A stretch of 64,000 bases of DNA from Oscillospiraceae bacterium. Its GTDB lineage: Bacteria; Bacillota; Clostridia; Oscillospirales; CAG-272. Below, piece by piece: positions 51,558 to 60,511 of this stretch. Numbering within the stretch: position 1 is the first letter of the stretch; each line of letters opens with the position of its first letter. A program made the position numbers and the translations under genes. Under the pieces are notes generated by a model. The model had not been told where the DNA came from and did no database searches. It was given only the letters and a program-made list of their open reading frames with translations. The stretch is taken from assembly GCA_015065455.1 (NCBI GenBank), contig SVQI01000004.1, forward strand, positions 1-64,000, in the 5' to 3' direction.

Positions 51558-52871
51558 ATGGTCAAAAAATACAAGGCTTCAATATACACGTTAGGCTGTC
51601 GCGTGAATTTATACGAGAGCGAAGCGATAGCAGACGGGCTTTCGGAAAACGGATTTGAGATATGCGATTTTTCAGAAGTGTGCGACGTATATATAATAAA
51701 CACCTGTACCGTTACTGCCGAAAGTGACCGTAAATCAAGACAGATTATAAGACGGGCAATAAAAACTAACCCTGATGCAAGAATACTTGTGTGCGGGTGT
51801 TATTCACAGATGTTTCCGTCTGACGTAAGCATTATTGAAAACGTTGATTATATCGGCGGAACGACGGATAAGATGCAGATCGTATCAAAGGCAAAAGAGG
51901 TTGCCGAAAAAGGAAAAAACAAGTATCCGTATATGAACGTGGGAGATCCATTTGAATCGGATTTTGAATCAATGGAAGCTACGTTGCAGGATAGGACAAG
52001 GGCTTTCCTAAAAATCGAGGACGGGTGCAATAATAAGTGCTCGTATTGTATAATACCTAAGGCAAGGGGAACTGTGCGCTCAAAGCCTATCGATGACGTG
52101 ATATGCGAGGTTGAGAAGATAGTATCAAATGGATATCGCGAAATTGTATTGGTAGGAATTGAAACTGCGGCATACGGAAGCGGAAAAGGGTATAGCCTTA
52201 TAGATCTTCTTGAAAGACTTGAAGATATAGAGGGACTTGATCGAATAAGACTTGGTTCGATAGAGCCGGCGTACTTAAAGGATAACGTGATTGAGAGATT
52301 ATCGAAATTAAAAAAGACGATGCCTCATTATCACTTGTCATTGCAAAGCGGTAAAGATAAAACACTTAACGCGATGCGAAGACGTTATAATACAAAGATG
52401 ATAGACAGATGCGTTTCTTATATGAGAGAGATGATACCGAACGTTACGTTTGGCTCGGATTTCATAGTGGGATTTCCCGGAGAAACGGAAGAAGATTTTG
52501 AAGATACGATAGAGTTTATAGATTCTCTTGATATACTTAACAGCCATATTTTTTCATATTCGATAAGGCCGGGAACAGAGGCGGCAGAAATGATAGAGCA
52601 GGTTATGCCCGATATTAAAGAAAAGAGGCATAAATCTATGCAGACGATGGCTGATTGTTCGGAAAAAAGATGTATTGAGCGATTTATCGATAACAAGACT
52701 ATTCTTGAAGTTTTGTTTGAAAAAGAGAGCGACGGATATTTTTACGGATACACCAATAATTTTATTTATGTAAAGGTTAAAAGCGGCAGGAATTTATGCG
52801 GAAGCATAGAGAAAGTCGTTTTGAGCAAATATAACGAAATAGACAGAATAACTGAGGGAGATTTAATATGA
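51558..52871 (+). CDS. mtaB: tRNA t6A37 methylthiotransferase MtaB
   Basis: The 437-residue radical SAM enzyme has an N-terminal MTTase domain (TLGCRVNLYESEAIADGL; cysteines in INTCTVT and VCGCYS), then the radical SAM cluster motif CNNKCSYC (about residues 157-164), and a C-terminal TRAM-like part. It converts t6A to ms2t6A at tRNA position 37. Its stop overlaps the purL start by four bases. Confidence 0.92.
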   Translation: MVKKYKASIYTLGCRVNLYESEAIADGLSENGFEICDFSEVCDVYIINTCTVTAESDRKSRQIIRRAIKTNPDARILVCGCYSQMFPSDVSIIENVDYIGGTTDKMQIVSKAKEVAEKGKNKYPYMNVGDPFESDFESMEATLQDRTRAFLKIEDGCNNKCSYCIIPKARGTVRSKPIDDVICEVEKIVSNGYREIVLVGIETAAYGSGKGYSLIDLLERLEDIEGLDRIRLGSIEPAYLKDNVIERLSKLKKTMPHYHLSLQSGKDKTLNAMRRRYNTKMIDRCVSYMREMIPNVTFGSDFIVGFPGETEEDFEDTIEFIDSLDILNSHIFSYSIRPGTEAAEMIEQVMPDIKEKRHKSMQTMADCSEKRCIERFIDNKTILEVLFEKESDGYFYGYTNNFIYVKVKSGRNLCGSIEKVVLSKYNEIDRITEGDLI

Positions 52872-55800
52872 GCGTTTTCAGAGTTTTTGTTGAAAGAAAG
52901 CAGAACAACCGTATTGAAGCGGACAGCGTAAAGAGGGACCTCCGCGAAAATCTGATGATAGGAGGACTTGAGAACGTCAGACTTATTAACAGATATTACG
53001 TTGAGGGAATCAGCGAGGAGATTTTTGAAAAGGCAAAATATACTATTTTTTCCGAGCCGCAGACTGACGTTGCGACCGAGGATTTTGAATACAAAGAAGG
53101 CGACAGACTTTTTGCGGTAGAATATTTGCCGGGACAGTTTGACCAGAGAGCAGACTCATGTTCCCAGTGTATCCAGATTCTTACACAGGGCGACAGACCT
53201 ATTGTAAAGACAGCAAAGATTTATATTTTATCGGGTAATATTTCCGATGATGAATTCGAAAGCATAAAGAAATATGTTATCAACCCCGTTGAGAGCCGCG
53301 AGGCGTCGTTTGAAATGCCCGCATCTCTTGAGGACAAGCACGAAATGCCCGATATGGTTCCCACTATTGACGGCTTTATAAAGATGACAAGACCTGATTT
53401 TAAGGGCTTTATAGGCAAATATGCGCTTGCTATGGATGAAGATGACGTAGAGTTCTGTGTTTCATATTTCAGAGATGAGGAAAAGAGAGATCCTACTTTG
53501 TCAGAGCTTCGTCTTATTGACTCATATTGGTCAGACCATTGCCGTCATACAACGTTCTTGACACAGATTGACGGTGTAAAGATAGAGGATTCATTTATTG
53601 CAGATACATATAAGGATTATCTTGCAAAGAGAGAAGAGGTTTATGCAGGCAGAAAGAATAAACCTATGACTCTTATGGATATCGGCACTTTGGCTGCTAA
53701 ATATCTCAAGAAGAAGGGGGTTTTGAAGAACCTCGATGAATCTGAAGAGATCAATGCTTGTTCGGTAAGAATAAAGGCAGAGATAGACGGAGAAGAGCAG
53801 GATTGGCTTTTGATGTTCAAGAACGAAACACATAACCATCCGACAGAAATCGAGCCTTTCGGTGGTGCGGCAACTTGTCTTGGCGGAGCTATCCGAGATC
53901 CCCTTTCCGGTAGATCTTACGTATATCAGGCAATGCGTGTAACGGGTGCAGCTGACCCGAGAAAGAAAGTAAGCGAAACTATTCCCGGAAAGCTTCCTCA
54001 GTCAAAGATTACGACAGGTGCAGCTAACGGATACAGCTCATACGGTAACCAGATAGGTCTTGCTACGGGTTGTGTAAATGAGATTTATCATCCCAACTAT
54101 GTTGCAAAGAGACTTGAGATAGGCGCAGTAGTTGCTGCAGCTCCCGCAGAAAACGTTATAAGAGAAGTTCCCGAAGACGGCGACGTTGTTATCTTGCTCG
54201 GCGGAAGAACAGGAAGAGACGGTTGCGGCGGTGCTACAGGTTCATCAAAATCACATACGATAGAATCACTTGTAAAATGCGGAGCAGAAGTTCAGAAGGG
54301 TAACCCCCCCGAAGAAAGAAAGCTTCAGAGACTTTTCCGTTCAAAAGAAGCTACAACGCTTATTCGTCGTTGTAACGACTTTGGTGCGGGCGGTATATCC
54401 GTTGCTATCGGTGAACTTGCGGACGGTCTTGATATAGATTTGTCAAAGGTTCCGAAGAAATACGAAGGTCTTGACGGTACAGAACTTGCGATTTCCGAAT
54501 CTCAGGAAAGAATGGCGGTTGTTGTAAGAGCAAAGGATGCAGAGAAGTTTATGCAGCTTGCATTGGCTGAAAACCTTGAATCAACAATTGTTGCAAGAAT
54601 AACAGAAGAAAAGCGTCTCAGAATGCATTGGAACGGAAAGACAACGGTTGACCTTTCCAGAGAGTTCCTCAATTCAAACGGCGCTGAAAAGCATACACAG
54701 ATTGAAGTTAAGAAGGCAGAAGTTGAAGAGATTTTTGCAACTTCAGTTAGCGAACACGTAAAGGAAACAGCTAAAGAAAGCTTTATGTCACTTGTTTCCG
54801 ATCTCAACGTATGCTCGCAGAGAGGTTTGGTAAGCAGATTCGACTCATCTATCGGTGCAGGAAGCGTTGTAATGCCTTACGGCGGTAAGACACAGTCCAC
54901 AGCTCCTCAGTATATGGCGGCTAAGCTTCCCGTACTTAAGGGTGAAACAAACACGGTATCTGTTATGGCGTACGGTTATAACCCGATGATAGCAGATAAG
55001 AGCCCCTACCACAGTGCATTGTATGCAGTAGCTGAAAGCGTTGCAAGAATGGTTGCTGCTGGTGTACCTTATGAAAATTGTTATTTGACGTTCCAGGAAT
55101 ATTTTGAAAGAACAAACAACAAGCCTGAAAGATGGGGCAAGCCCTTTGCGGCACTCCTCGGCGCATTCAGAGCTCAGACGGAGCTTGGTCTTGCTGCTAT
55201 TGGCGGTAAGGATAGTATGAGCGGAACATTTGAACAGATAGACGTTCCCCCCACACTTGTTTCATTTGCTTGTGCGGCTACAAAGCTTCAGAATATTACA
55301 ACTCCCGAATTTAAATCAGCAGGCAGCAAAGTATACTATATAGCTCCCGAATATGATGAAAACGGAATTGTATGTTTTGAATCCTTGAAGAAGGTATTTA
55401 CTTACATTCACGCACTTATTACAGAAAAGAAGGCTAAGGCTGTATACACACTCGGTTACGGCGGTATTGCAGAAGCTGTTATAAAGATGAGCTTTGGTAA
55501 CGAAATTGGTTTTGAATTTGCCGATGTTAAGGATATCAAAGAATTGTTTGAAACAAAATACGGTTCGTTTGTTGTAGAGACCGATGCGGAAATCGAAGGA
55601 AAGCTGATCGGTAAGACAACGGAAAAGGCAGCAATCGTTGTAAACGGTGAAGAAATTTGTATAAAGGCTCTTAAAGAAGCGTGGGAAGCTCCCTTGCAGA
55701 AGGTATTCCCCACAGAAGCAAAGGGTATAGGCAAGGATACGACAGAAACGTTTGCATATGCAGAGAGAAATGTATCAAGACCTGCAATAAAGGTTGCAAA

Positions 55801-56599
55801 GCCCCGTGTTATTATTCCCGTATTCCCCGGTACCAACTGTGAATACGATACTGCAAGAGCGTTTGAAAGAGCAGGAGCTGAAGCAGAAATATTCGTGCTT
55901 CGCAATATTAACTCCGACGTTCTTACACAGTCGATAAGAGAATTTGCTGAAAAGATTGATAACAGCCAGATACTTATGATCCCCGGAGGATTCTCAGGTG
56001 GTGACGAGCCCGACGGTTCAGGTAAGTTTATAACAGCAGTACTCCGTAACCCCAGAGTTAAGGAAGCTGTGACAAATCTTCTTGAAAACCGCGACGGACT
56101 TATGCTCGGTATCTGTAACGGTTTCCAGGCGCTCGTAAAATCCGGACTTCTTCCTTACGGTAAGATTATGGACACAATGGAAACAGACAGTCCTACGCTT
56201 ACTTTCAACGCCATTGGCAGACACCAGTCACAGATGGTACAGACAAGAATTTCGTCTGTTAAGTCTCCTTGGTTTGCAAATGTAAATACAGGGGATATTC
56301 ATACTGTTCCGATCAGCCACGGCGAAGGTAGATTTACAGCTCCGGAAGCGCTTATCAGACAGATGGCGGCAAACGGACAGATTGCAACGCAGTACGTTGA
56401 TGAAAAGGGAAATCCGACTATGGATATTACGTTTAACCCCAACGCATCAGATTTTGCTATTGAAGGTATTACAAGCCCTGACGGCAGAATTCTCGGTAAG
56501 ATGGCACACAGCGAACGTATAGGCAACGGAGTTGCAATAAACGTTCCCGGTGAACAGGACCAGAAGATATTCCTTTCGGGTGTAGAATACTTTAAATAA
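52868..56599 (+). CDS. purL: Phosphoribosylformylglycinamidine synthase, single-chain
   Basis: The 1,243-residue enzyme holds all activities in one chain. The N-terminal linker and AIR-synthase domains have DSYWSDHCRHTTF (about residue 218) and FKNETHNHPTEIEPFGGAATCLGG (about 318). A second AIR-synthase half follows. The C-terminal glutamine amidotransferase begins with PVFPGTNCEYDTARAF (about 980) and has the Cys in LGICNGFQAL (about 1080) and ISHGEGRF. It makes FGAM in purine synthesis. It is the long type. Confidence 0.95.
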   Translation: MSVFRVFVERKQNNRIEADSVKRDLRENLMIGGLENVRLINRYYVEGISEEIFEKAKYTIFSEPQTDVATEDFEYKEGDRLFAVEYLPGQFDQRADSCSQCIQILTQGDRPIVKTAKIYILSGNISDDEFESIKKYVINPVESREASFEMPASLEDKHEMPDMVPTIDGFIKMTRPDFKGFIGKYALAMDEDDVEFCVSYFRDEEKRDPTLSELRLIDSYWSDHCRHTTFLTQIDGVKIEDSFIADTYKDYLAKREEVYAGRKNKPMTLMDIGTLAAKYLKKKGVLKNLDESEEINACSVRIKAEIDGEEQDWLLMFKNETHNHPTEIEPFGGAATCLGGAIRDPLSGRSYVYQAMRVTGAADPRKKVSETIPGKLPQSKITTGAANGYSSYGNQIGLATGCVNEIYHPNYVAKRLEIGAVVAAAPAENVIREVPEDGDVVILLGGRTGRDGCGGATGSSKSHTIESLVKCGAEVQKGNPPEERKLQRLFRSKEATTLIRRCNDFGAGGISVAIGELADGLDIDLSKVPKKYEGLDGTELAISESQERMAVVVRAKDAEKFMQLALAENLESTIVARITEEKRLRMHWNGKTTVDLSREFLNSNGAEKHTQIEVKKAEVEEIFATSVSEHVKETAKESFMSLVSDLNVCSQRGLVSRFDSSIGAGSVVMPYGGKTQSTAPQYMAAKLPVLKGETNTVSVMAYGYNPMIADKSPYHSALYAVAESVARMVAAGVPYENCYLTFQEYFERTNNKPERWGKPFAALLGAFRAQTELGLAAIGGKDSMSGTFEQIDVPPTLVSFACAATKLQNITTPEFKSAGSKVYYIAPEYDENGIVCFESLKKVFTYIHALITEKKAKAVYTLGYGGIAEAVIKMSFGNEIGFEFADVKDIKELFETKYGSFVVETDAEIEGKLIGKTTEKAAIVVNGEEICIKALKEAWEAPLQKVFPTEAKGIGKDTTETFAYAERNVSRPAIKVAKPRVIIPVFPGTNCEYDTARAFERAGAEAEIFVLRNINSDVLTQSIREFAEKIDNSQILMIPGGFSGGDEPDGSGKFITAVLRNPRVKEAVTNLLENRDGLMLGICNGFQALVKSGLLPYGKIMDTMETDSPTLTFNAIGRHQSQMVQTRISSVKSPWFANVNTGDIHTVPISHGEGRFTAPEALIRQMAANGQIATQYVDEKGNPTMDITFNPNASDFAIEGITSPDGRILGKMAHSERIGNGVAINVPGEQDQKIFLSGVEYFK

Positions 56600-56612
56600 T
56601 TTCTAACAAAAA

Positions 56613-56653
56613 AGACGCTTATGATTTTTAAGATCATAGGCGTCTGTTTTTTT
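56613..56653 (+). terminator. Intrinsic terminator after purL
   Basis: AGACGCTTATGAT and ATCATAGGCGTCT pair around a short loop, followed by seven T residues. Confidence 0.85.
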
Positions 56654-56723
56654 ATTATTTTAACAAATACAAGCAGTTTTGCATAGAATACTCTTGAAAA
56701 AGTAATTGAGAGGGAGATAATAA

Positions 56724-57764
56724 ATGCAGAACGAAAAGAAATATTTTGCATCAGCAAATACAGAAAAAGGTTTTGTATCTTATTTTGATGAAATATACGG
56801 AAATCTTAATATGGTATATATTATAAAGGGCGGTCCCGGAACAGGCAAATCGCATTTTATGAGAAATATAGCGGATGAAGCCGAGGAGAAAGGTTATTCG
56901 GTGGAGTATTTTTACTGCTCATCAGATCCTTTATCTCTTGATGGAGTAATAATAGAGGAACTTGGCGTTGCTGTTATAGACGGCACAGCGCCGCATACGT
57001 ACGACCCGCGTGTACCGGGAGTAAGGGAGAAAATTATAAATCTTGGCGAGAACTGGGATTGCAAAAAGTTAGAAGAAAATAAAGACGAAATATGCAGAAT
57101 AGTTCAGGAGAAGAATTTGGTATACAATAACATATATAATTATTTGTCAGCCTCGGGTAGAGTAGAGGCGGAGATAAAGATGTTTAACAGAAAGGCGATA
57201 AAGTTTGAAAAAATGCAGGCGGCGGTAAACAGGTTGGCAAAGGGATGGAAGACAGGAAATGGATTTGTCAAAAAACTGCGAGTAATTGACGGAATATCTC
57301 ATGCAGGGCATATTGTATATGATACATACCATAATTTATCTGATAATAAGTATGTGATCCACGATAGATACGGCGTCGGGACAGTTTTTATTGATATGAT
57401 AATGAAGTGCGCAGAGTGTAAGGGATTGAAGGCGGTTTACAGTCCGGGGTGCATCGATGTTTCAAGTGTTGTAGGAGTTTATTTACCGGAGGTTTCAAGC
57501 TCTTTTGTGATATGCGACGATGACGGTGTTGACAAAAAGCAGATAAATATGGACAGATTTGTTGACGTCGATATAATCAGAAAAAACAAGCAAAAAAACC
57601 GATTTGCAAGGCGCTGTCTCAGTTCGTTGTATGAAGGGGTTCAAAAAGGGTTTGACGAGGTGTATGAACTTCATTCCGAGCTTGAAAGTTATTATATAAA
57701 AGCTATGGATTTTTCAAAAAATGTAAGTCTTTTGAAGTCGGTAAAGAGAGAAATATTTATATAA
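56724..57764 (+). CDS. Two-lobed P-loop ATPase with a degenerate second lobe (PRK06851-like)
   Basis: The 346-residue protein has Walker A KGGPGTGKSHFM (Lys42, residues about 35-46). Residues about 205-275 repeat the layout of residues 30-95: VYIIKGGPGTGKS lines up with KYVIHDRYGVGTVF, and YFYCSSDPLSLDGV with AVYSPGCIDVSSVV. The second P-loop has lost its Lys-Ser. A helical insert lies between. The family occurs in spore-forming Firmicutes, but its role is unknown to me. GAGGGAG precedes the ATG. Confidence 0.75.
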   Translation: MQNEKKYFASANTEKGFVSYFDEIYGNLNMVYIIKGGPGTGKSHFMRNIADEAEEKGYSVEYFYCSSDPLSLDGVIIEELGVAVIDGTAPHTYDPRVPGVREKIINLGENWDCKKLEENKDEICRIVQEKNLVYNNIYNYLSASGRVEAEIKMFNRKAIKFEKMQAAVNRLAKGWKTGNGFVKKLRVIDGISHAGHIVYDTYHNLSDNKYVIHDRYGVGTVFIDMIMKCAECKGLKAVYSPGCIDVSSVVGVYLPEVSSSFVICDDDGVDKKQINMDRFVDVDIIRKNKQKNRFARRCLSSLYEGVQKGFDEVYELHSELESYYIKAMDFSKNVSLLKSVKREIFI

Positions 57765-57765
57765 T

Positions 57766-57808
57766 AACAAAATAATGCTCACTGAAAAAAAGTGAGCATT
57801 ATTTTGTT
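57766..57808. terminator. Bidirectional intrinsic terminator
   Basis: An 18-base-pair perfect stem (AACAAAATAATGCTCACT and complement) serves the ATPase gene and the convergent lipoprotein gene. Confidence 0.9.
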
Positions 57809-58098
57809 ACAGGGTAGTATATGAGTCCGTTCATAGTTAAAGTGCCGTTAGAATTGATGGCATATTCAATTACCATGGCTTCTCCTTTGTTATCAATTGT
57901 AACTTTGTCTTCGGTAACTGAAAATTTATATTTTTCTTTTCCTTTTTTGAAAGTGCCGTCAGTACAGAACTCTATAACGTTTCCTTCGTGTTCCCATACA
58001 CCAACAATTTGATGTCCTGCAACCTTTGAAGCGCAGGAGGATAGAAAGAGACAAATTAATATTGCGTACAAAATATATTTTATATTATTTCTTATCAT
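57799..58098 (-). CDS. Small lipoprotein, lipocalin-like
   Basis: The 99-residue protein has a signal peptide ending in lipobox LSSC (Cys22), then VGVWEHEGNVIEFCTDGTFKKGK and further short strands, a pattern seen in small lipocalin-like or DUF5640-like lipoproteins. It is probably surface tethered. Function is unknown. AAAAGGAAA lies before the ATG. Confidence 0.7.
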   Translation of the reverse strand: MIRNNIKYILYAILICLFLSSCASKVAGHQIVGVWEHEGNVIEFCTDGTFKKGKEKYKFSVTEDKVTIDNKGEAMVIEYAINSNGTLTMNGLIYYPVTK

Positions 58099-58198
58099 AG
58101 GTTTCCTTTTAAAATGTAGATTTTAAAATAGTATTTGCTTAACGTGATAAATAATAAGCATATTGTAATAAAATGAATAATGGAAAAATGAGGCAAAC

Positions 58199-58227
58199 TT
58201 GACACATAAAAGCAAAAATGATATAAT
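58199..58227 (+). promoter_or_regulatory. Sigma-A promoter of the SASA-like gene
   Basis: TTGACA and TATAAT are separated by 17 bases, 53 bases before the chosen start. Confidence 0.8.
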
Positions 58228-58279
58228 TAACGTGAAAAAATAAGCAAATATATACAAACGAATGAGAGATGTATTATTT

Positions 58280-60490
58280 ATGAATATGAGAAAGAAAATA
58301 GCTATAGGCGGTATAATATTTTTTGCGCTTTCCGTTATTCTGACTGTAATATTGGCTTTCGTTGTTACAAGGCTGAACAAACCGGAGTATGAGCCGGCAC
58401 CACCGGAAGCTCCGCGTTTAACGAAGTTAAGTGTAGCGGGAGAATCAATTGCTTTTTCTCCCGAGTTAAGATATTATGAAGTAAAGCTTCCTTTGGGTAA
58501 TCCTATTGTACCAAAGATTTCTGCAAGTGCAAAAGAAGGAATAAAAGTGGAAGTCTTTCAGGCGTTTATTGCAGACGGTAAGAACGAAGGAAAAGCTCAG
58601 ATTTTTTTAGATGACGGAAAATACACAAACAGTTATGAGGTTAAATTTAAAAAGGATAAATCTGAAGGGCTTGTACTCCAGTATGACGACAGATATAAGT
58701 TTACTCCCGATTATAAGTTAAAGGAAGGAGAAAAATTTACTTATTCTGTTGAAGGTGAAGGTAATAATATTAAAATTGACTCTAACGGCGTAATTAAGGT
58801 AATCTCGGTTTACGATGGGACATCTACAGTAAAAGCGTATGTCGGAGATAAACACGTTGACAGTTTAAAGGTTAACAAGACCGTTAAAGCAGTAATTGAT
58901 ATGTTTATAGTTACAGGACAGGGAAATGCCGCAGGAGAGGGCGGAAATGCCGAAGAAAGTAACAAAACAAAAGAGGGAACTGCATATACTGTTGAGCTTG
59001 AAGACAGAAAAAATGAGTTAAAGGATTTATCCCAAGGCAGACGTGGCTTTGCACCCGCTTTGGCGGAAAAATGGTATTCTGTTACAGGAAGAAAGGTTAT
59101 ATTTATACAGACTGCAGTTTCTGACGTATCAGTTACGCAGTGGACTCCTGAGGGCGAAGCATATAATATGGCTGTCAGCCGAATACAATATTTTTTGGAT
59201 AAGCTTTCTGCCGACGACTCAAACTATATAATAGATAAAAAAATATGCTTGTGGCTTCAGGGGGAATGGGATATTTCACAGAGAATGGCCCCTGAGGAAT
59301 ATATAAAGCATTTTACAGCATTTAAGAATGGAATTAAAGAAACAATAAATACGGAAATGACAGCAATCATTCCGGTTCGTTCTTCGGAGATTGTTGATAG
59401 CAATAAGACTGTTTTTGATGCGATAACTGCGGCTCAGTATAAGCTCAGCAATATGTATTCTGATGTAAGAGTAATAACTGTTCTTCCGGAGCAGGCAAGT
59501 ATGGAAAACGGGTACATCAGCGCAGGAAATCTTTACTATACACAGTTGGGATATAATTTAATAGGCGAGGACGTAGCCCAGAATTTATATAATTATTACA
59601 ACGTAAGAGCCGACCGTAGCGTAAAGAAGATTGAGTTATACGGTAGTCTGAAAAATGATATGTATGAACAGGGAAAGATTCTCAGACTTAAAAAGGGTGA
59701 GACTATTCGTACAATCGCTCTTATAACTCCTTTATATGCCAAAGACACTAAAGTAAACGTTGTGTTTGATGAAAGCCGAATAAAGTATTCGGAAGCAGGC
59801 TTTATTTCGATAGCAGAGGGTAATACGGAATACGGAATGTATGAAGTAGTATTTGAGTGCGGCGGAGTTGAGCTTAAGCTTCTTATAGAGTATTACGATG
59901 ACGCCGCTGAATTGGTGGGGAAAAATATATTGTACACATGGGATTTTAATGATCTTAATGAAAAGAGCAACAGTAATACCCTTGCCTTGTCGGACAAATC
60001 TGTTGCTGATAAATACGCAATTCAGGATGGAATGATTGTATCGGGCGAAAGAGCCGTTGATTTTGTGTTTGAGAAAAAGATTGAACTTGCCTCTGACGTT
60101 GGTTGGAATATTGAATGGAAGGGTAGTCTAAACGATAACGGAATAATTCTTGGAAACAGTTTTAGTACAAAGGGTTATATATACCTTGCTCCGTTTGCAG
60201 AGAATATGGGGTATTCAATCAGAATGGTTGACGATGACGGCAAGACTTTTTATTTGCCGTACGGCGAACATGCAAACGACAATAAGAGCTTAAACGTATG
60301 GAGGATCAACTATACGAAGGAGAGTAGAACGCTCACTCTTTACGTAAACGGTCTTGTCGTTTCGAGTGTGGACGTAGAAAAAGACTTTAAATTTACTCTG
60401 ACCAATCTTTTTGGCAGATATGGAAACGAAAACGTAAATTACTGTTATACGGGATGTGTTGATTATCTCAGCATTTCAGTAGGAAAATAA
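58280..60490 (+). CDS. Secreted or membrane-anchored protein with degenerate SGNH (SASA-like) domain
   Basis: An ATG at 58280 is used; one at 58262 in the same frame is also possible. The 736-residue protein has an N-terminal membrane segment, then two beta-rich domains. The next domain opens MFIVTGQGNAAGEG (about residue 210) and has WLQGEWD (about 325), which line up with the GQSNMAG and WxQGExD motifs of sialate O-acetylesterase-type esterases, except that the catalytic Ser is Gly215. The last 180 residues look like a LamG/concanavalin fold (YTWDFNDLN, TLYVNGLVVSSVD). A glycan-binding rather than catalytic role is likely. Confidence 0.65.
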   Translation: MNMRKKIAIGGIIFFALSVILTVILAFVVTRLNKPEYEPAPPEAPRLTKLSVAGESIAFSPELRYYEVKLPLGNPIVPKISASAKEGIKVEVFQAFIADGKNEGKAQIFLDDGKYTNSYEVKFKKDKSEGLVLQYDDRYKFTPDYKLKEGEKFTYSVEGEGNNIKIDSNGVIKVISVYDGTSTVKAYVGDKHVDSLKVNKTVKAVIDMFIVTGQGNAAGEGGNAEESNKTKEGTAYTVELEDRKNELKDLSQGRRGFAPALAEKWYSVTGRKVIFIQTAVSDVSVTQWTPEGEAYNMAVSRIQYFLDKLSADDSNYIIDKKICLWLQGEWDISQRMAPEEYIKHFTAFKNGIKETINTEMTAIIPVRSSEIVDSNKTVFDAITAAQYKLSNMYSDVRVITVLPEQASMENGYISAGNLYYTQLGYNLIGEDVAQNLYNYYNVRADRSVKKIELYGSLKNDMYEQGKILRLKKGETIRTIALITPLYAKDTKVNVVFDESRIKYSEAGFISIAEGNTEYGMYEVVFECGGVELKLLIEYYDDAAELVGKNILYTWDFNDLNEKSNSNTLALSDKSVADKYAIQDGMIVSGERAVDFVFEKKIELASDVGWNIEWKGSLNDNGIILGNSFSTKGYIYLAPFAENMGYSIRMVDDDGKTFYLPYGEHANDNKSLNVWRINYTKESRTLTLYVNGLVVSSVDVEKDFKFTLTNLFGRYGNENVNYCYTGCVDYLSISVGK

Positions 60491-60511
60491 TAAAAGAAAG
60501 AGGGTATTGAT

